DNA of 64,000 bases from Bog-756 sp963727075 (GTDB taxonomy: Bacteria > Actinomycetota > Acidimicrobiia > Acidimicrobiales > RAAP-2): contig CAVSET010000006.1 in assembly GCA_963727075.1 (NCBI GenBank), positions 930,001 to 994,000 on the forward strand, in the 5' to 3' direction. Position numbers and translations under genes: made by a program. Positions 35,354-44,778 of this stretch are shown in pieces (the stretch's first letter is position 1; each line of letters opens with the position of its first letter). The notes below the pieces were generated by a model. That model was given only the letters and a program-made list of their open reading frames with translations. It ran no database searches and had not been told where the DNA came from.

Positions 35354-36349
35354 TCAGCGCCCCATCATCCGGCGGAGCCAGCCGACCGCCTCGGCCCCCT
35401 GTGCCAACTGAAACCGGCGCAGCGTGGGCAGGCCGGGAGGCGGGTCCTCCGTTGCTCCATGGACGAAGAACCCGGCGAGGCCCGCTAACGCGGACAGGAC
35501 GTGGGTCGGGTCGGCGCCACGTGCCGCCGGATGGCGCCAGAACAGCGTGTCTGGATTGGGACCACCCTGCATGGCCACACTTGGCAGGAAGAACACCAGG
35601 TCGACCCAGGGGGCACCGACCCTGGCATGGGGCCAGTCGACGAAGACGACTCGGTCGTTCGTGAGCAGGATGTTGTCGGCCCGGATGTCGGTGTGCAGGA
35701 GGGTCGAGCCGGCGTATGACCCTCCCGGGCCGGTCGCGGTGCTCGCCAAGAGGCCGAGATTGGTCCGGATCCAGGGATCGAGTGCGGGCAGGCGATCCAG
35801 TCGCGAGACATCGTCGGCCAGCTCACCCCACCAATTGCGTCCACCGGGTACCCCGGCCGGCGGCAAAGCCAACGGGCTCGGGGTGAGATCGCTCGCCAGA
35901 GCAGCCATGGCCTCGAGAACCGACCCCAGCTGGCCTCGATCCCATGGCAGGATCGGATGCTGTCCATCCACGTCCTCAAACGCCAGGACGACCCAACCCT
36001 CGTCTTCCCAGCTGTCAACGAGCCTCGGGACTGGTGCCCCGTCAGGCAGGAGGGCGGCCACCCGTGCCTCCTGGCGGTACAGCTCCTGACCGCCGGGCGC
36101 ACCTGACTGGGAATCGGGTGCGATGGCCTTCACGAAGAACTGGTCGCCGTTCCGGAGGGTCAGCCTCGAAGCCAGCGTGGGCGAGAACCCTCGGTGCTGG
36201 CTGTCGGCGCGTCCGACGCGACCGCCGAGGTGGGTCTCGACCGATCGCCGCAACCCGCCGGGCACCTCCTCCCACACCAGGCGAGTTTCGGTGACGGCGG
36301 TGAGGGTCGGGTCGATGGATCCGTCGGGAGCAATGGCCCATGATCTCAT
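35354..36349 (-). CDS. Aminoglycoside-phosphotransferase-family (APH/choline kinase-like) protein
   Basis: 331 residues of the kinase-like APH fold. The nucleotide lobe has DQFFVKAIAPDSQ (Lys). Catalytic loop: STLLHTDIRADNILLTNDRV (H-T-D-I-R-A-D-N, with catalytic Asp and metal Asn), then VFVDWPHARVGAPWVDLVFF (the D-W-P motif replacing DFG). It phosphorylates a small hydroxyl substrate, but resistance function should not be assumed; many relatives are housekeeping. ATG 36349 (MRSWAIAPDGS) is preferred because upstream sequence is low complexity. Confidence 0.85.
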   Translation of the reverse strand: MRSWAIAPDGSIDPTLTAVTETRLVWEEVPGGLRRSVETHLGGRVGRADSQHRGFSPTLASRLTLRNGDQFFVKAIAPDSQSGAPGGQELYRQEARVAALLPDGAPVPRLVDSWEDEGWVVLAFEDVDGQHPILPWDRGQLGSVLEAMAALASDLTPSPLALPPAGVPGGRNWWGELADDVSRLDRLPALDPWIRTNLGLLASTATGPGGSYAGSTLLHTDIRADNILLTNDRVVFVDWPHARVGAPWVDLVFFLPSVAMQGGPNPDTLFWRHPAARGADPTHVLSALAGLAGFFVHGATEDPPPGLPTLRRFQLAQGAEAVGWLRRMMGR

Positions 36350-36802
36350 GGGCACAGCCGTTGGGCACGCACGCCTGGAATTCCGGCGAGCGGCCGGGCA
36401 TCGGGCGGCGCGTCCGTCGAAGACACCCCCGAGGCGCCGCATCGATCGACACCCGGCAAGACGGCCTCCACATGGACGCAGCCGCGGCGAATTGGACGAA
36501 GACAACGATCGCTGGATCGAGGCGACTGTGGAGCATTCACCGAGGATCGTGATCGGCTGGGGGTGGGTAGCGGGGCGGCACCCCGCTTCGGAGACCGCCG
36601 CCGGGCGATCCTCCGCCGCGCCCGGACCGTGGGGCCCATTCTCGCCTATCGGCGGCTCTGGCGTGTCGGAGTCAACGGCTTCGGCTCGCCACGGCACCCC
36701 GGACCGGGCGTCAGGAGGGATGTCCTCCTCCACCCACACCTGCCGACCGATCGCTATCCATGACGGCGCACCGGACCTCCGCCATGGCCCGGGCCAGCCC
36801 GA
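36350..36802. other. Intergenic region without recognisable gene
   Basis: About 450 bp. ORFs on both strands are arginine/proline-rich shadows without a convincing start. Contains the promoter region of the phosphotransferase gene. Confidence 0.4.
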
Positions 36803-37123
36803 TCATCCACCGGGTGGACGATAGGTCGTCTGCTTGGCGACCGCCGCGTCGAGCTCGGCTGGCGAGAGGAGAACGACGGTCCGGACCGTCGCGCCACCCC
36901 CACCCGCCACCGCCAGGGCGGCGGCGGCCGCGGCGACGTCGTCCGGGAAGTCCACGACCACATAGACGTCCGTGCCGCCAAAGGCAAAGTGGAAGGACTC
37001 GATCTTCCCTCCCAGGCCTTCACAGAGGGCTGTGGCCGCTAACTCCCGGGCCGAACCCCCCTCGGACTTGAGTCCCTTGACCCCTTCGACGGTGTACTGG
37101 ACTTCGAGCAGGTATTTCGCCAT
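36803..37123 (-). CDS. GYD-domain protein
   Basis: 106 residues. MAKYLLEVQYTVEGVKGLKS, GGKIESFHFAFGGTDVYVVV and PDDVAAAAAALAVAGGG match the GYD ferredoxin-like fold, in which the family G-x-Y/D element corresponds to GGTDVYVV. Function of the family is unknown; members are small dimeric alpha-beta barrel proteins. The GC-rich repeat AAAAAALAVAGGGG lies in a surface helix. ATG 37123 with ggaggggg upstream is a strong start. Confidence 0.8.
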   Translation of the reverse strand: MAKYLLEVQYTVEGVKGLKSEGGSARELAATALCEGLGGKIESFHFAFGGTDVYVVVDFPDDVAAAAAALAVAGGGGATVRTVVLLSPAELDAAVAKQTTYRPPGG

Positions 37124-37241
37124 GACGCCCCCTCCTGTCCCCCGCGGCGCGATCATAAGCCCGGGGAATGCCGCCATGCGTCAGACTGGGAACCTCGCGC
37201 TCAATCCCGGAGCGCATGGTCGGCCGTACGTGCCGGCCCAG

Positions 37242-37547
37242 TTAGTGAAGGGCGACGACCTTGCGGTGGTCCTCCGCCGGTCTGGTCTGGACATCGAGAG
37301 CCATGCGCACCAGCCTGGCGGCTACCTCGTACCCAACGATCGGACGCAGCCACCGCTGCAGCTGATGCGAAGTGAGCTCGGCTCCATTGGAGATCCATGT
37401 TCGACGCAGCACACCCGTTGAGTCGAACATCCCGATCCACCACGAGGGTGCGGAGTCGTCCGAGTCGTACAGACGGAGGTCACAATGGCCCGAGTCGGTC
37501 TCGAAGATCACGTGGATATACCCTGCCCCGGGCGGCCCCTCAGCCAT
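37242..37547 (-). CDS. Hypothetical protein
   Basis: 101 residues from ATG 37547 (MAEGPPGAGYIHVIFETDSG). The pattern HCDLRLYDSDDSAPSWWIGM, TGVLRRTWISNGAELTSHQL and a helical end suggests a small beta-rich domain with a Trp-containing turn. No family known to me. It lies in an accessory region shortly left of an IS110 element and near a large hairpin; codon use is less GC-biased than in core genes. Confidence 0.5.
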   Translation of the reverse strand: MAEGPPGAGYIHVIFETDSGHCDLRLYDSDDSAPSWWIGMFDSTGVLRRTWISNGAELTSHQLQRWLRPIVGYEVAARLVRMALDVQTRPAEDHRKVVALH

Positions 37548-38248
37548 AGATATGATTGTATCCAGCGACGGTGACCGGTGGCCACCCTGGCGACGGACCG
37601 TAGCCTGCGCGTTACGGGGCGGGGGCACAGTCGGTCTCCCCAGGCCGACTGTGCCCCCGCCAGTCCGACCCGGCTGGACGCGCCGTTCCCCGAATGAACA
37701 CCCACGTCCGAGTTTCGGGCGTTTACACACTCGATCCCGAAGGAGAGCACTGATCCCCCGGGAGTGGTTGTGCCCTTTGGTCTTGCGTTTCGGCGCGATC
37801 CTCTTCTCATCTGGTGGTGCCAGCGCGTCGAGTGTGTGAACCTAAGACCCTGCTGACGAAGTAACCTGGGGCCGGAGCGCCGGGAAGTCTGGTCGGCACG
37901 GGGTCGCCTCTGGGGGCTGCCCACCGTGGAGGCCATAGTGACCGAACCGAAGACGATCCCCAGTGCCCGCGGAGTGCAGGCACCCCACAACAATGACAAT
38001 GTCCCGCAGGGTCCACCGCTTGACTGCTGGTTCTCAATAGCTTCGGGAGCACTGGGAGATTCTGCCTGACTTGGTGTTCTGGGGCGTCTTGTGACGTCGT
38101 CGGCTGAGTTCTTCCAGGCGCACATTGACAACGGCACGCCCCGTCTCTGAGGTTGGGTGATTGGTCCGGCTTGCGCCACAAGTCGGACCGCCCGTCACTC
38201 CGATCGGGGACGGCCGTGCCACCCCTCAACCGCTTAAGGAAGGAAGGG
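37548..38248. other. Non-coding region left of the second IS110 element
   Basis: About 700 bp. It contains the 17-bp hairpin at 37618-37661 and, from about 37840, the probable left non-coding end of the IS110 element. The motif acgaagt near 37857 is inverted as acttcgt near 39405 on the other side, a possible subterminal repeat. No gene supported. Confidence 0.4.
37618..37661 (+). terminator. 17-bp GC-rich hairpin
   Basis: ggcgggggcacagtcgg pairs perfectly with ccgactgtgcccccgcc around a 10-base loop. No poly-T follows on either strand, so it may be a terminator without U-tract or a structured repeat. Confidence 0.55.
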
Positions 38249-39298
38249 ATGGCCATGACCATCGTAGAAGCCGCGCCCGGTATCACCGGTGGTGTCGACA
38301 CCCACTTGGACGTCCACCTGGCTGCAGCCCTGGACCCGCTGGGCAGGCTGATCGGGACCGAACCGTTCGAAGCCAACGCCGCAGGCTACAAAGCACTGCT
38401 CTCATGGTTCGAGGGCTTCGGTGAAGTGACCATGATCGGGGTCGAGGGGACCGGTTCCTATGGGGTCGGACTGGCCCGGTTCCTTCGTCGACGGGGCATC
38501 GACGTGGTCGAGGTCAACCGACCCAACCGTCAGGCCCGGCGCAACCACGGCAAGTCCGACCCCCTCGATGCCATCGAGGCGGCTCGGGCGGCTCTCAGTG
38601 GCCGGGCCTCAGGTGCCGGCAAGACCATGGACGGACCCATCGAGGCCATCCGGGTGTTGGTGGTGGCCAGGCGCTCGGCCCGCCAGGCCCGGGTGAAGGC
38701 CATCGTCCAGATGCGGCACCTGGGAATAACCGCCCCTGACCAGCTCCATGCCCGCCTGAAGGGTCTGAGCGTCACGGCCCTCGTCGCCGAGGGAGCAAAG
38801 CTCCGACCCAGTCGATCTGCCGATCCGGTGACCGCGGCCACCAAGGCATCCCTCTCCTCGCTGGCTCACCGGATCCAGGCGCTCGACGACGAACTCGTCG
38901 AGCTGAACGAGAAGATCGAGTCGCTCTTGATCGCCACGGCCCCCGATCTGCTGGGCCTGTTCGGCGTCGGACCCGACACCGCTGCCGCTCTGTTGGTGGC
39001 CGCCGGCGACAACCCCGAGCGGCTCCACTCGGAGGCCGCCTGGGCCCACCTCTGCGGTGTCTCTCCGGTGCCGGCCGACTCGGGGAAGAACGCCGGACAC
39101 CTTCGACGCCACGACGGCGGCGACCGACAGGCCAACAGCGCCCTGTGGCGGATCGCCATGGTCCGGATCGCCCATGACCCCGAGACCACTCACTACTTCG
39201 ACCGCCGGGTGAAGGATGGAAAGACCAAGCGGGATGTCATCCGGATCCTCCAGCGCTACATCGCCCGCGAGACCTATCGCTACCTCCCTCGCGGCTGA
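38249..39298 (+). CDS. IS110-family transposase, second type
   Basis: 349 residues. DEDD domain: GGVDTHLDVHLAAALD (Asp), GVEGTGSYGVGLARFL (Glu), GKSDPLDAIEAARAAL (paired Asp). Tnp20 domain: LFGVGPDTAAALLVAAGDNP, WAHLCGVSPVPADSGKNAG and HDGGDRQANSALWRIAMVRI with the conserved Ser. The frame is intact and the RBS aaggaagg precedes ATG 38249. Sequence differs strongly from the copy at 3.2 kb, so the two elements arrived independently. The left flank (about 37840-38248) should encode its bridge RNA. Confidence 0.94.
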   Translation: MAMTIVEAAPGITGGVDTHLDVHLAAALDPLGRLIGTEPFEANAAGYKALLSWFEGFGEVTMIGVEGTGSYGVGLARFLRRRGIDVVEVNRPNRQARRNHGKSDPLDAIEAARAALSGRASGAGKTMDGPIEAIRVLVVARRSARQARVKAIVQMRHLGITAPDQLHARLKGLSVTALVAEGAKLRPSRSADPVTAATKASLSSLAHRIQALDDELVELNEKIESLLIATAPDLLGLFGVGPDTAAALLVAAGDNPERLHSEAAWAHLCGVSPVPADSGKNAGHLRRHDGGDRQANSALWRIAMVRIAHDPETTHYFDRRVKDGKTKRDVIRILQRYIARETYRYLPRG

Positions 39299-39537
39299 AG
39301 CCCCGTGGTGTGGGTCTGGCTCACCCCATAACTGTCGTCCTTCGGGACTGACTTCCCGGCGACCCGCCGACCCACGCCTCGGGCTCTGTTTCTAGAGACG
39401 TGTGACTTCGTAAGAGCATGCCTTCGCTTGTCGAGTGGCTCATCATTGTTGTGTCCGCTGTCTCAACCTCGAAGCCCCGTGCAGGGCTTGACATTGATAG
39501 GAGCGTCGCCGGCCGGACCCGGGTCCCGAGCTGGCGC

Positions 39538-40899
39538 ATGGAAGCGCTGAGGACCACGTTCTGGGTGGTGCCTACGCTCCTGATCGTGGTGGCCGGGGTG
39601 CTGTTCGCCATCACGTTCGAAATCGACTGGGCGGCCTATCACCATCACCTCACCCTGCCCTGGTGGGTGAGGACGGGCAGCGCCGACGCCGGCCGCCAGG
39701 TGCTGATCGCCATCGCGGCGGCCATCATCACCACCGTCGGGGTGGTGTTCTCGATCACCATCTTGGCCCTGTTGCTGGCGTCTCAACAGTTCGGCCCGAG
39801 GATGATGCGGAACTTCATCCGGAACCCTGGCAACCAGCTGACGCTGGGGATCTTCGTCGGGACGTTCGTGTACTCGGTCCTGGCCCTGGGATCCATCACC
39901 AGTCTGCCCGGCACCGGGGACTTCGTGCCCCATCTCACCATCACCGTGGCCGAGGCCCTGTTGCTGGTGGACCTGGCGGTGCTCATCTACTTCATCCATC
40001 ACATCGCCAAGTCCATCCAGCTCCCCGAGGTCATCGCCGGGATCGCACGCGATCTCGACCGGGCGATCGACGCCGAGTTCCCCGACCAGCAACGGGCCGG
40101 CGAGCAGCGAGTCGATGGGTCCTCGGCAGAAGTCACCGATCTGATCGAAAAGCTGAGCCAGCGGGGTGCGGACGTTTCAGCGAGGAACAGCGGCTATCTG
40201 CAGTTCGTCGGCTACAGCCGACTCATCGACATAGCCGAGACCTTGGATTGTGTGATCCGACTCGCCCACCGACCCGGACACTTCGTGGTGGCCAACCGGA
40301 GGCTCGCAACGGTCTGGCCAGTCGGTGCAGCCGGGCAGGTTGCGACCGCCCTGGAGAAGGCGCACGTGACGGGACCCCATCGGACGCTTACGCAGGATCC
40401 GGTGTTTGCCATCGACCAACTTGTCGAGATTGCCATCCGGGCGCTCTCGCCCGCTGTCAATGACACATTCACCGCGCTCACCTGCATCGACTGGATCTCA
40501 GCCGGACTCTCGAAGATCTCGGCAAGGACGCTCGACGAAGGTATCTACCATGGGAGGAGCGGCAAGGTCCGGCTCATCGAGTCCGATCCGAGCTACAGCC
40601 GGATGGTCAATCGGGCATTCGACAAGATCCGTCAAGCAGCCAGGGGAATGCCGGCGGTGGTCATCCGGCTGCTCGATGCGCTCTCCCATGTGACGGAGAA
40701 CAGCTCGACCACCGGCCAGCGGGCCATTCTCGTCCGGCAGGCGGAGATGATCCTGCGAGGTGCGGAAGAGGAAGTCCACGAGCCCAATGACTTGGCGGAC
40801 ATCCGACTCCGATTCGAACGAATGATGAAGGCTTCGGCTGCTATGGAAGGCACCTCCCGGGCAGGACCGGACAGCGAGGCTCCAGCCGGACCGAACTGA
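39538..40899 (+). CDS. DUF2254 membrane protein
   Basis: About 453 residues. Four membrane helices in the first 170 residues (TTFWVVPTLLIVVAGVLFAI, IAAAIITTVGVVFSITILAL, FVGTFVYSVLALGSITS and the ALLLVDLAVLIYFIHHIAKS region) are followed by a soluble part with ALSPAVNDTFTALTCIDWIS, the DUF2254 hallmark. Family function unknown. I use ATG 39538 (MEALRTTFW). The in-frame ATG 39418 adds 40 residues that come from near the IS110 right end, so the IS may have altered the upstream region or promoter. Confidence 0.82.
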   Translation: MEALRTTFWVVPTLLIVVAGVLFAITFEIDWAAYHHHLTLPWWVRTGSADAGRQVLIAIAAAIITTVGVVFSITILALLLASQQFGPRMMRNFIRNPGNQLTLGIFVGTFVYSVLALGSITSLPGTGDFVPHLTITVAEALLLVDLAVLIYFIHHIAKSIQLPEVIAGIARDLDRAIDAEFPDQQRAGEQRVDGSSAEVTDLIEKLSQRGADVSARNSGYLQFVGYSRLIDIAETLDCVIRLAHRPGHFVVANRRLATVWPVGAAGQVATALEKAHVTGPHRTLTQDPVFAIDQLVEIAIRALSPAVNDTFTALTCIDWISAGLSKISARTLDEGIYHGRSGKVRLIESDPSYSRMVNRAFDKIRQAARGMPAVVIRLLDALSHVTENSSTTGQRAILVRQAEMILRGAEEEVHEPNDLADIRLRFERMMKASAAMEGTSRAGPDSEAPAGPN

Positions 40900-41213
40900 T
40901 CCGGGCTCACCTCGATGGCTGGAAGGGGGCCGTGTTGACGGCGTTTCCATTCGGCGGGGTTGGTTGGGCTACTACGGTCGTCGGCGGAGTGCCATCGGGA
41001 TATGCGAGCACCAGGTACTCCTGTGATTGTCGACACCGAAGGGGACAACCTCGCTGGATCACTTCAGACGCCCACGTGGTTTGGGAGCTCTCACGAAGAG
41101 GACCCCGTGATGGGTCGCCAATGCCTTGGATGGCGAGTCCGCAAGTCCATGCCCGAGCACGATAGAGGCCGATCCGCACGGCCGCCACGGTCGGCTCTCC
41201 CGACCAGGTGGCG
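40900..41213. other. Intergenic, no gene seen
   Basis: About 314 bp between the DUF2254 gene and the UspA gene, which converge. Short ORFs on both strands show no recognisable motif. Confidence 0.4.
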
Positions 41214-41649
41214 CTAAGTCGTCTTGGCAATCAAGACGTGGCATCCAGAGTTGTGAGCGACACTGTTCGGAACAGATCCGAGGATCCGCCGCGCTCCCTG
41301 CATGCCCTTGCTACCCACGACGATGAGGTCGGCACCGACCTCATCGGCAGCGTGAACGATCACATCCGCCGGCGCCCCCGAGCCTGTATGGATCTCAACA
41401 TCGATTCCTTCGATGCTGCTAGCGGTCTCCTCAAGCATGCGTTGGGCGGCTATGTGTCTATGGGCGGCGCCGGTGGATGGATCACCGACGCCCACCCCAC
41501 CTATCGGCACCGCAGACTCCGCCAGGGGAGCTCACCGCCGCTACCAAATGCAGCTGGGCGCCGCTCTGACGAGCTAGCTGGACAGCCAAGTCGACCGCCG
41601 CGCTGGCCGTGTCCGAGCCGTCTGTTCCGACAACGATCGTTGAGAACAT
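41214..41649 (-). pseudogene. Universal stress protein (UspA family), apparent frameshift
   Basis: Start MFSTIVVGTDGSDTASAAVD at 41649 is the USP N-terminus with the phosphate-contact Asp. After HLVAAV the frame changes near 41535. The second half (APLAESAVPIGGVG, then GADLIVVGSKGMQGARRILG and SVPNSVAHNSGCHVLIAKTT) holds the ATP-binding G-S-K/H-G-x9-G-S motif. Joined, it is a normal 144-residue single-domain USP that binds ATP. One base change restores it, so it may be a sequencing error or a recent mutation. Confidence 0.82.
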
Positions 41650-41850
41650 CGCTCTGCCTCCCTCGACGCTGAGACTGCCGTCGGGAAGGCATCGTAGCGG
41701 ACGCCGAACCCGGTGACCCTGGCGATCTCGGCTTGAGTCCGTAGCCAGAGGGTGCTGAGGTAAGCGGGAGACGGACCCGAGGGTCGCGAGCGGGATCCCG
41801 GTCCTGCCACGTCTCGAGACCACATTTCGCACCGAGGGGTCGACGCCCAG

Positions 41851-43254
41851 ATGGATAGGCTCGGTGTGAATCGGGTTCGTGCGAAAGACTGGCCACCGAT
41901 GGAGCCACCTGAGACCCATTACGCCCACCGAGGAGAGCTTCATATCGGCTACCAGGTGTGGGGCGACGGCGCCACCGACATCTTGGATTTCGGATTCGGC
42001 ACCTACATTTCGATCGACGAGACCGGCGAACAGTCTCAGTGGCGCCGCTATACCGAGCGCTTGGCTGCGTGCGGACGGGTCATCCGTTTCGATCCCAGCG
42101 GAATCGGCCTGTCCGACACACCACCGAGCCTCGACGGGCTCACCTTTCGGAGCTGGGTCGATGATGCACTGGCCGTCATGGATGCTGCCGGTGCGAGCCG
42201 GGCGGTCGTCCTTGCGGCCTCCGGCTGGTCCCTGCCGGCCTTCCTGTTCGCGGCCGAACATCCGGAGCGCACCGAGTCGCTCATCGTGGTCAATGCCTCG
42301 GCACGGTACATCCGGGCGGACGACTATCCCATCGGTATCCCCATCGAATTGATGGAAGAGTTCCGGGCTGGCCTCGATCCCGATAGCGACGCCGAGGGGA
42401 CCGATGATTTGGGCGACCTGCGCCTGTTCGCGCCGAGCGCGGCAGATGATCCCGAGTTTCAACGGTGGTGGTCGCGGACGTCGATGCGTGGCGCCACTCC
42501 CGCCGTTTCGGCAGCATTCAGTGCGCTCATCGCTGGAACTGACTATCGTCATCTCCTCACCCGCATAGAGGCGCCCACCTTGGTCCTGCACCGGCGTGAG
42601 GCGGTGGCTCCGAGCATGCCTCACGGCCACTACATTGCGGAGCGCATTCCCGGAGCTCGCTTCGTCGCGTTGCCGGGTAGCGATGTCGTGCCATTCCTGG
42701 GGGACCTCGACGGTCTCGTGGACCAGATTCAGGAGTTCATCACCGGGGAGCGCTACCAGCCAGGTCCGGATCGCGTTCTCGCCACAATCCTCTTCACCGA
42801 CATCGTCGACTCCACCGTCATGGCGGCACGGCTAGGGGATCGCCGCTGGACCCAGGTCCTACTCGACCACGACGAGCTGGTCCGACGCCAGCTCAATCGG
42901 TTCGGAGGTCGATTCGTCAAGGACACGGGAGACGGTGCGGTGGCGACCTTCGACGGCCCGACGCGAGCGGTCCGCTGCGCCCTGGCGTTGCGGGACGGCG
43001 CCCGTCACCTGGGCATCGAAGTGCGCAGCGGACTGCACACCGGTGAGATCGAGCAGAGTGGAGCCGACATCCGTGGCATCGCGGTGCATGTGGCGGCGCG
43101 GGTGGCCGCTTCAGCGGCACCCGGTGAGGTTCTGGTGTCGGAGATGGTTGTGGAACTGGTCGAAGGATCTGGTATCGAGTTCGAGGACCGCGGCCTGTAC
43201 GACCTGAAGGGCGTGTCCCGACCCCGCCGCCTGTGGTGCGCACTCGAAGGCTGA
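41851..43254 (+). CDS. Alpha/beta hydrolase fused to class III adenylate/guanylate cyclase
   Basis: 467 residues. N-terminal alpha/beta-hydrolase-like domain: HIGYQVWGDGATDILDFGFG, VIRFDPSGIGLSD, VVLAASGWSLPAFLFAAEHP (nucleophile elbow A-S-G-W, so the G-x-S-x-G elbow is altered). C-terminal cyclase: ATILFTDIVDSTVMAARLGD with two metal Asp, FVKDTGDGAVATFDGPTRAV and RSGLHTGEIEQSGADIRGIA. Mycobacterial cyclases with the same order are known (Rv1900c). It makes cAMP or cGMP, possibly controlled by the hydrolase domain. Start 41851, or 41899 (MEPPETHYAHRGE). Confidence 0.92.
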   Translation: MDRLGVNRVRAKDWPPMEPPETHYAHRGELHIGYQVWGDGATDILDFGFGTYISIDETGEQSQWRRYTERLAACGRVIRFDPSGIGLSDTPPSLDGLTFRSWVDDALAVMDAAGASRAVVLAASGWSLPAFLFAAEHPERTESLIVVNASARYIRADDYPIGIPIELMEEFRAGLDPDSDAEGTDDLGDLRLFAPSAADDPEFQRWWSRTSMRGATPAVSAAFSALIAGTDYRHLLTRIEAPTLVLHRREAVAPSMPHGHYIAERIPGARFVALPGSDVVPFLGDLDGLVDQIQEFITGERYQPGPDRVLATILFTDIVDSTVMAARLGDRRWTQVLLDHDELVRRQLNRFGGRFVKDTGDGAVATFDGPTRAVRCALALRDGARHLGIEVRSGLHTGEIEQSGADIRGIAVHVAARVAASAAPGEVLVSEMVVELVEGSGIEFEDRGLYDLKGVSRPRRLWCALEG

Positions 43255-43537
43255 GGCGGCTCGAGGTGCGTCGGAGCACCTCTCGGGTTCCTGAACTGCG
43301 AGGCCGTACCGGTCGAGACGCCGTGCCGCTGGAGCAGTTCACCGTGCCGCCGACGTTCACATCGACCTCACAGAACCGACACGGGAGATTTCGCAACTGT
43401 TCATCGATCGTCCAGCTTCTGGTAGCGCAACGTCCATTGCCCATGGGTACCGCTCGACTGGGCCCGCAGGCCCAGCTGCGTCGGCAACAGCGGACGCTCC
43501 AACGGATACAAGCAATGGAGGAGTGGTGACTAGGAGA

Positions 43538-44598
43538 ATGAAGCGGATTGTCGCGGGGACACTTGCGCTCGGCGGCCTGGTATGGGTGGCATGGCGGGCG
43601 TCAGCTCGGCAAGCACTCCGGGCATGACCACGAAAGCGATTCCGGACTACCGACACATCGTCGAGATCATGATGGAGAACACCAGCTACGGATCCATCAT
43701 CGGCAACGCCAATGCACCGCATATCAACGCGCTGGCGAACCGGTACGGCCTGGCCACCGACTACTTCGGAGTGACCCATCCGAGCGAGCCGAACTATATG
43801 GCCAACGTCGCCGGAGACTTCTTCGGGGTACAGGACGACAACCAGTTCTACTGCACACCGGCGCTTGCCAGCACCGACCCGAACTGCAACGGCACGACGG
43901 TCAACCACACAGTCAACGCGCCGACACTGGCGGACCAGCTGACGCAGGCCGGAATGACCTGGAAGGGCTACTTCCAAAGCCTTCCTCCCACCCCGCCACC
44001 CGGAACCCTGGTGACCAGCGGTCCCAATGCCAACGGGCTCTACACGTTCAAGTACCCGAACAGCACCACCGCCCTCTACGCCTCAAAGCACAACCCCTTC
44101 CTGGACTTCACCGGCACCCAGGGAGCAATCGCCAATATGGTCCCCGACACGCAGCTGGCCACTGACCTGGCCAACAAGACGCTGCCGACCTTCAGCCTGA
44201 TCGTCCCCGACCAGTGCCATGACATGCATGGCACTGGCGGTTGCACCGACACCAACTCTCTCATCGCGGCCGGAGATACCTATGTGAGCAACACGGTGTC
44301 GGCCATCCCTTCCTCGAAAGAGTGGAAGCAAGGCCGGGACGCCATCGTGATCACCTGGGACGAGGATGACTTCTCCGACCAGGGGCTCCCAGGTACCGGC
44401 TGCTGCGGCGCGGACCCGGGAGGCGGACACGTGGCAACGGTCGTCATTGCCAACAAGGGTGACTTCCCGGTCACGGCGGGTGCTCCCTATAACCACTACT
44501 CGCTTCTTCGCTCCTATGAGAGGGCTTTCGATCTGCCGCCGCTGGCCCACGCAGCCCACCCGGTGGTGCCCCTCATGACTCCACTGTTCCACCCGTAA
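43538..44598 (+). CDS. Secreted phosphoesterase (acid phosphatase / phospholipase C-like), leader out of frame
   Basis: The main frame (from 43582) holds the phosphoesterase-family core: YRHIVEIMMENTSYGSIIGN (metal Glu/Asn), PHINALANRYGLATDYFGVT, TWDEDDFSDQG (metal Asp) and GGGHVATVVIANK (metal His). A signal-peptide-like leader, MKRIVAGTLALGGLVWV, starts at 43538 in a neighbouring frame, so one base is probably missing or extra near 43575. The mature enzyme would act outside the membrane on phosphate esters. Cys pairs (TPALASTDPNC, DQCHDMHGTGGC) suit an exported protein. A hairpin follows the stop. Confidence 0.85.
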
Positions 44599-44622
44599 CC
44601 CAGGCCGCGTCGGCCAGCCGAC

Positions 44623-44662
44623 GACGACTGGCGTTGTCTCCCCGGAGGCAACGCCAGTCGTC
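44623..44662 (+). terminator. 14-bp perfect hairpin after the phosphoesterase gene
   Basis: gacgactggcgttg and caacgccagtcgtc pair around a 12-base loop, 25 bp after the stop at 44598. The position is right for a terminator, although no T-run follows. Confidence 0.7.
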
Positions 44663-44778
44663 TCGCGGTATCCAGGAACGTGATGGTGGTTCTCGTCCCT
44701 CTTCATTGGCAAACGTGGCAGGCGCCCGCGCTTCGTGCTCGTAGACATATTCTCCCGACCCTCGAGTCAAGGGGTTGT

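Noticed and set aside
35354..36349. Aminoglycoside resistance gene
   Set aside because: The fold is APH-like, but the sequence does not match known resistance enzymes closely from motifs alone; many relatives have other substrates.
39383..39394. 12-bp ctctgtttctag near the IS110 right end, found inverted near 45842-45853
   Set aside because: One short match with no flanking similarity; not enough to call a repeat or element end.
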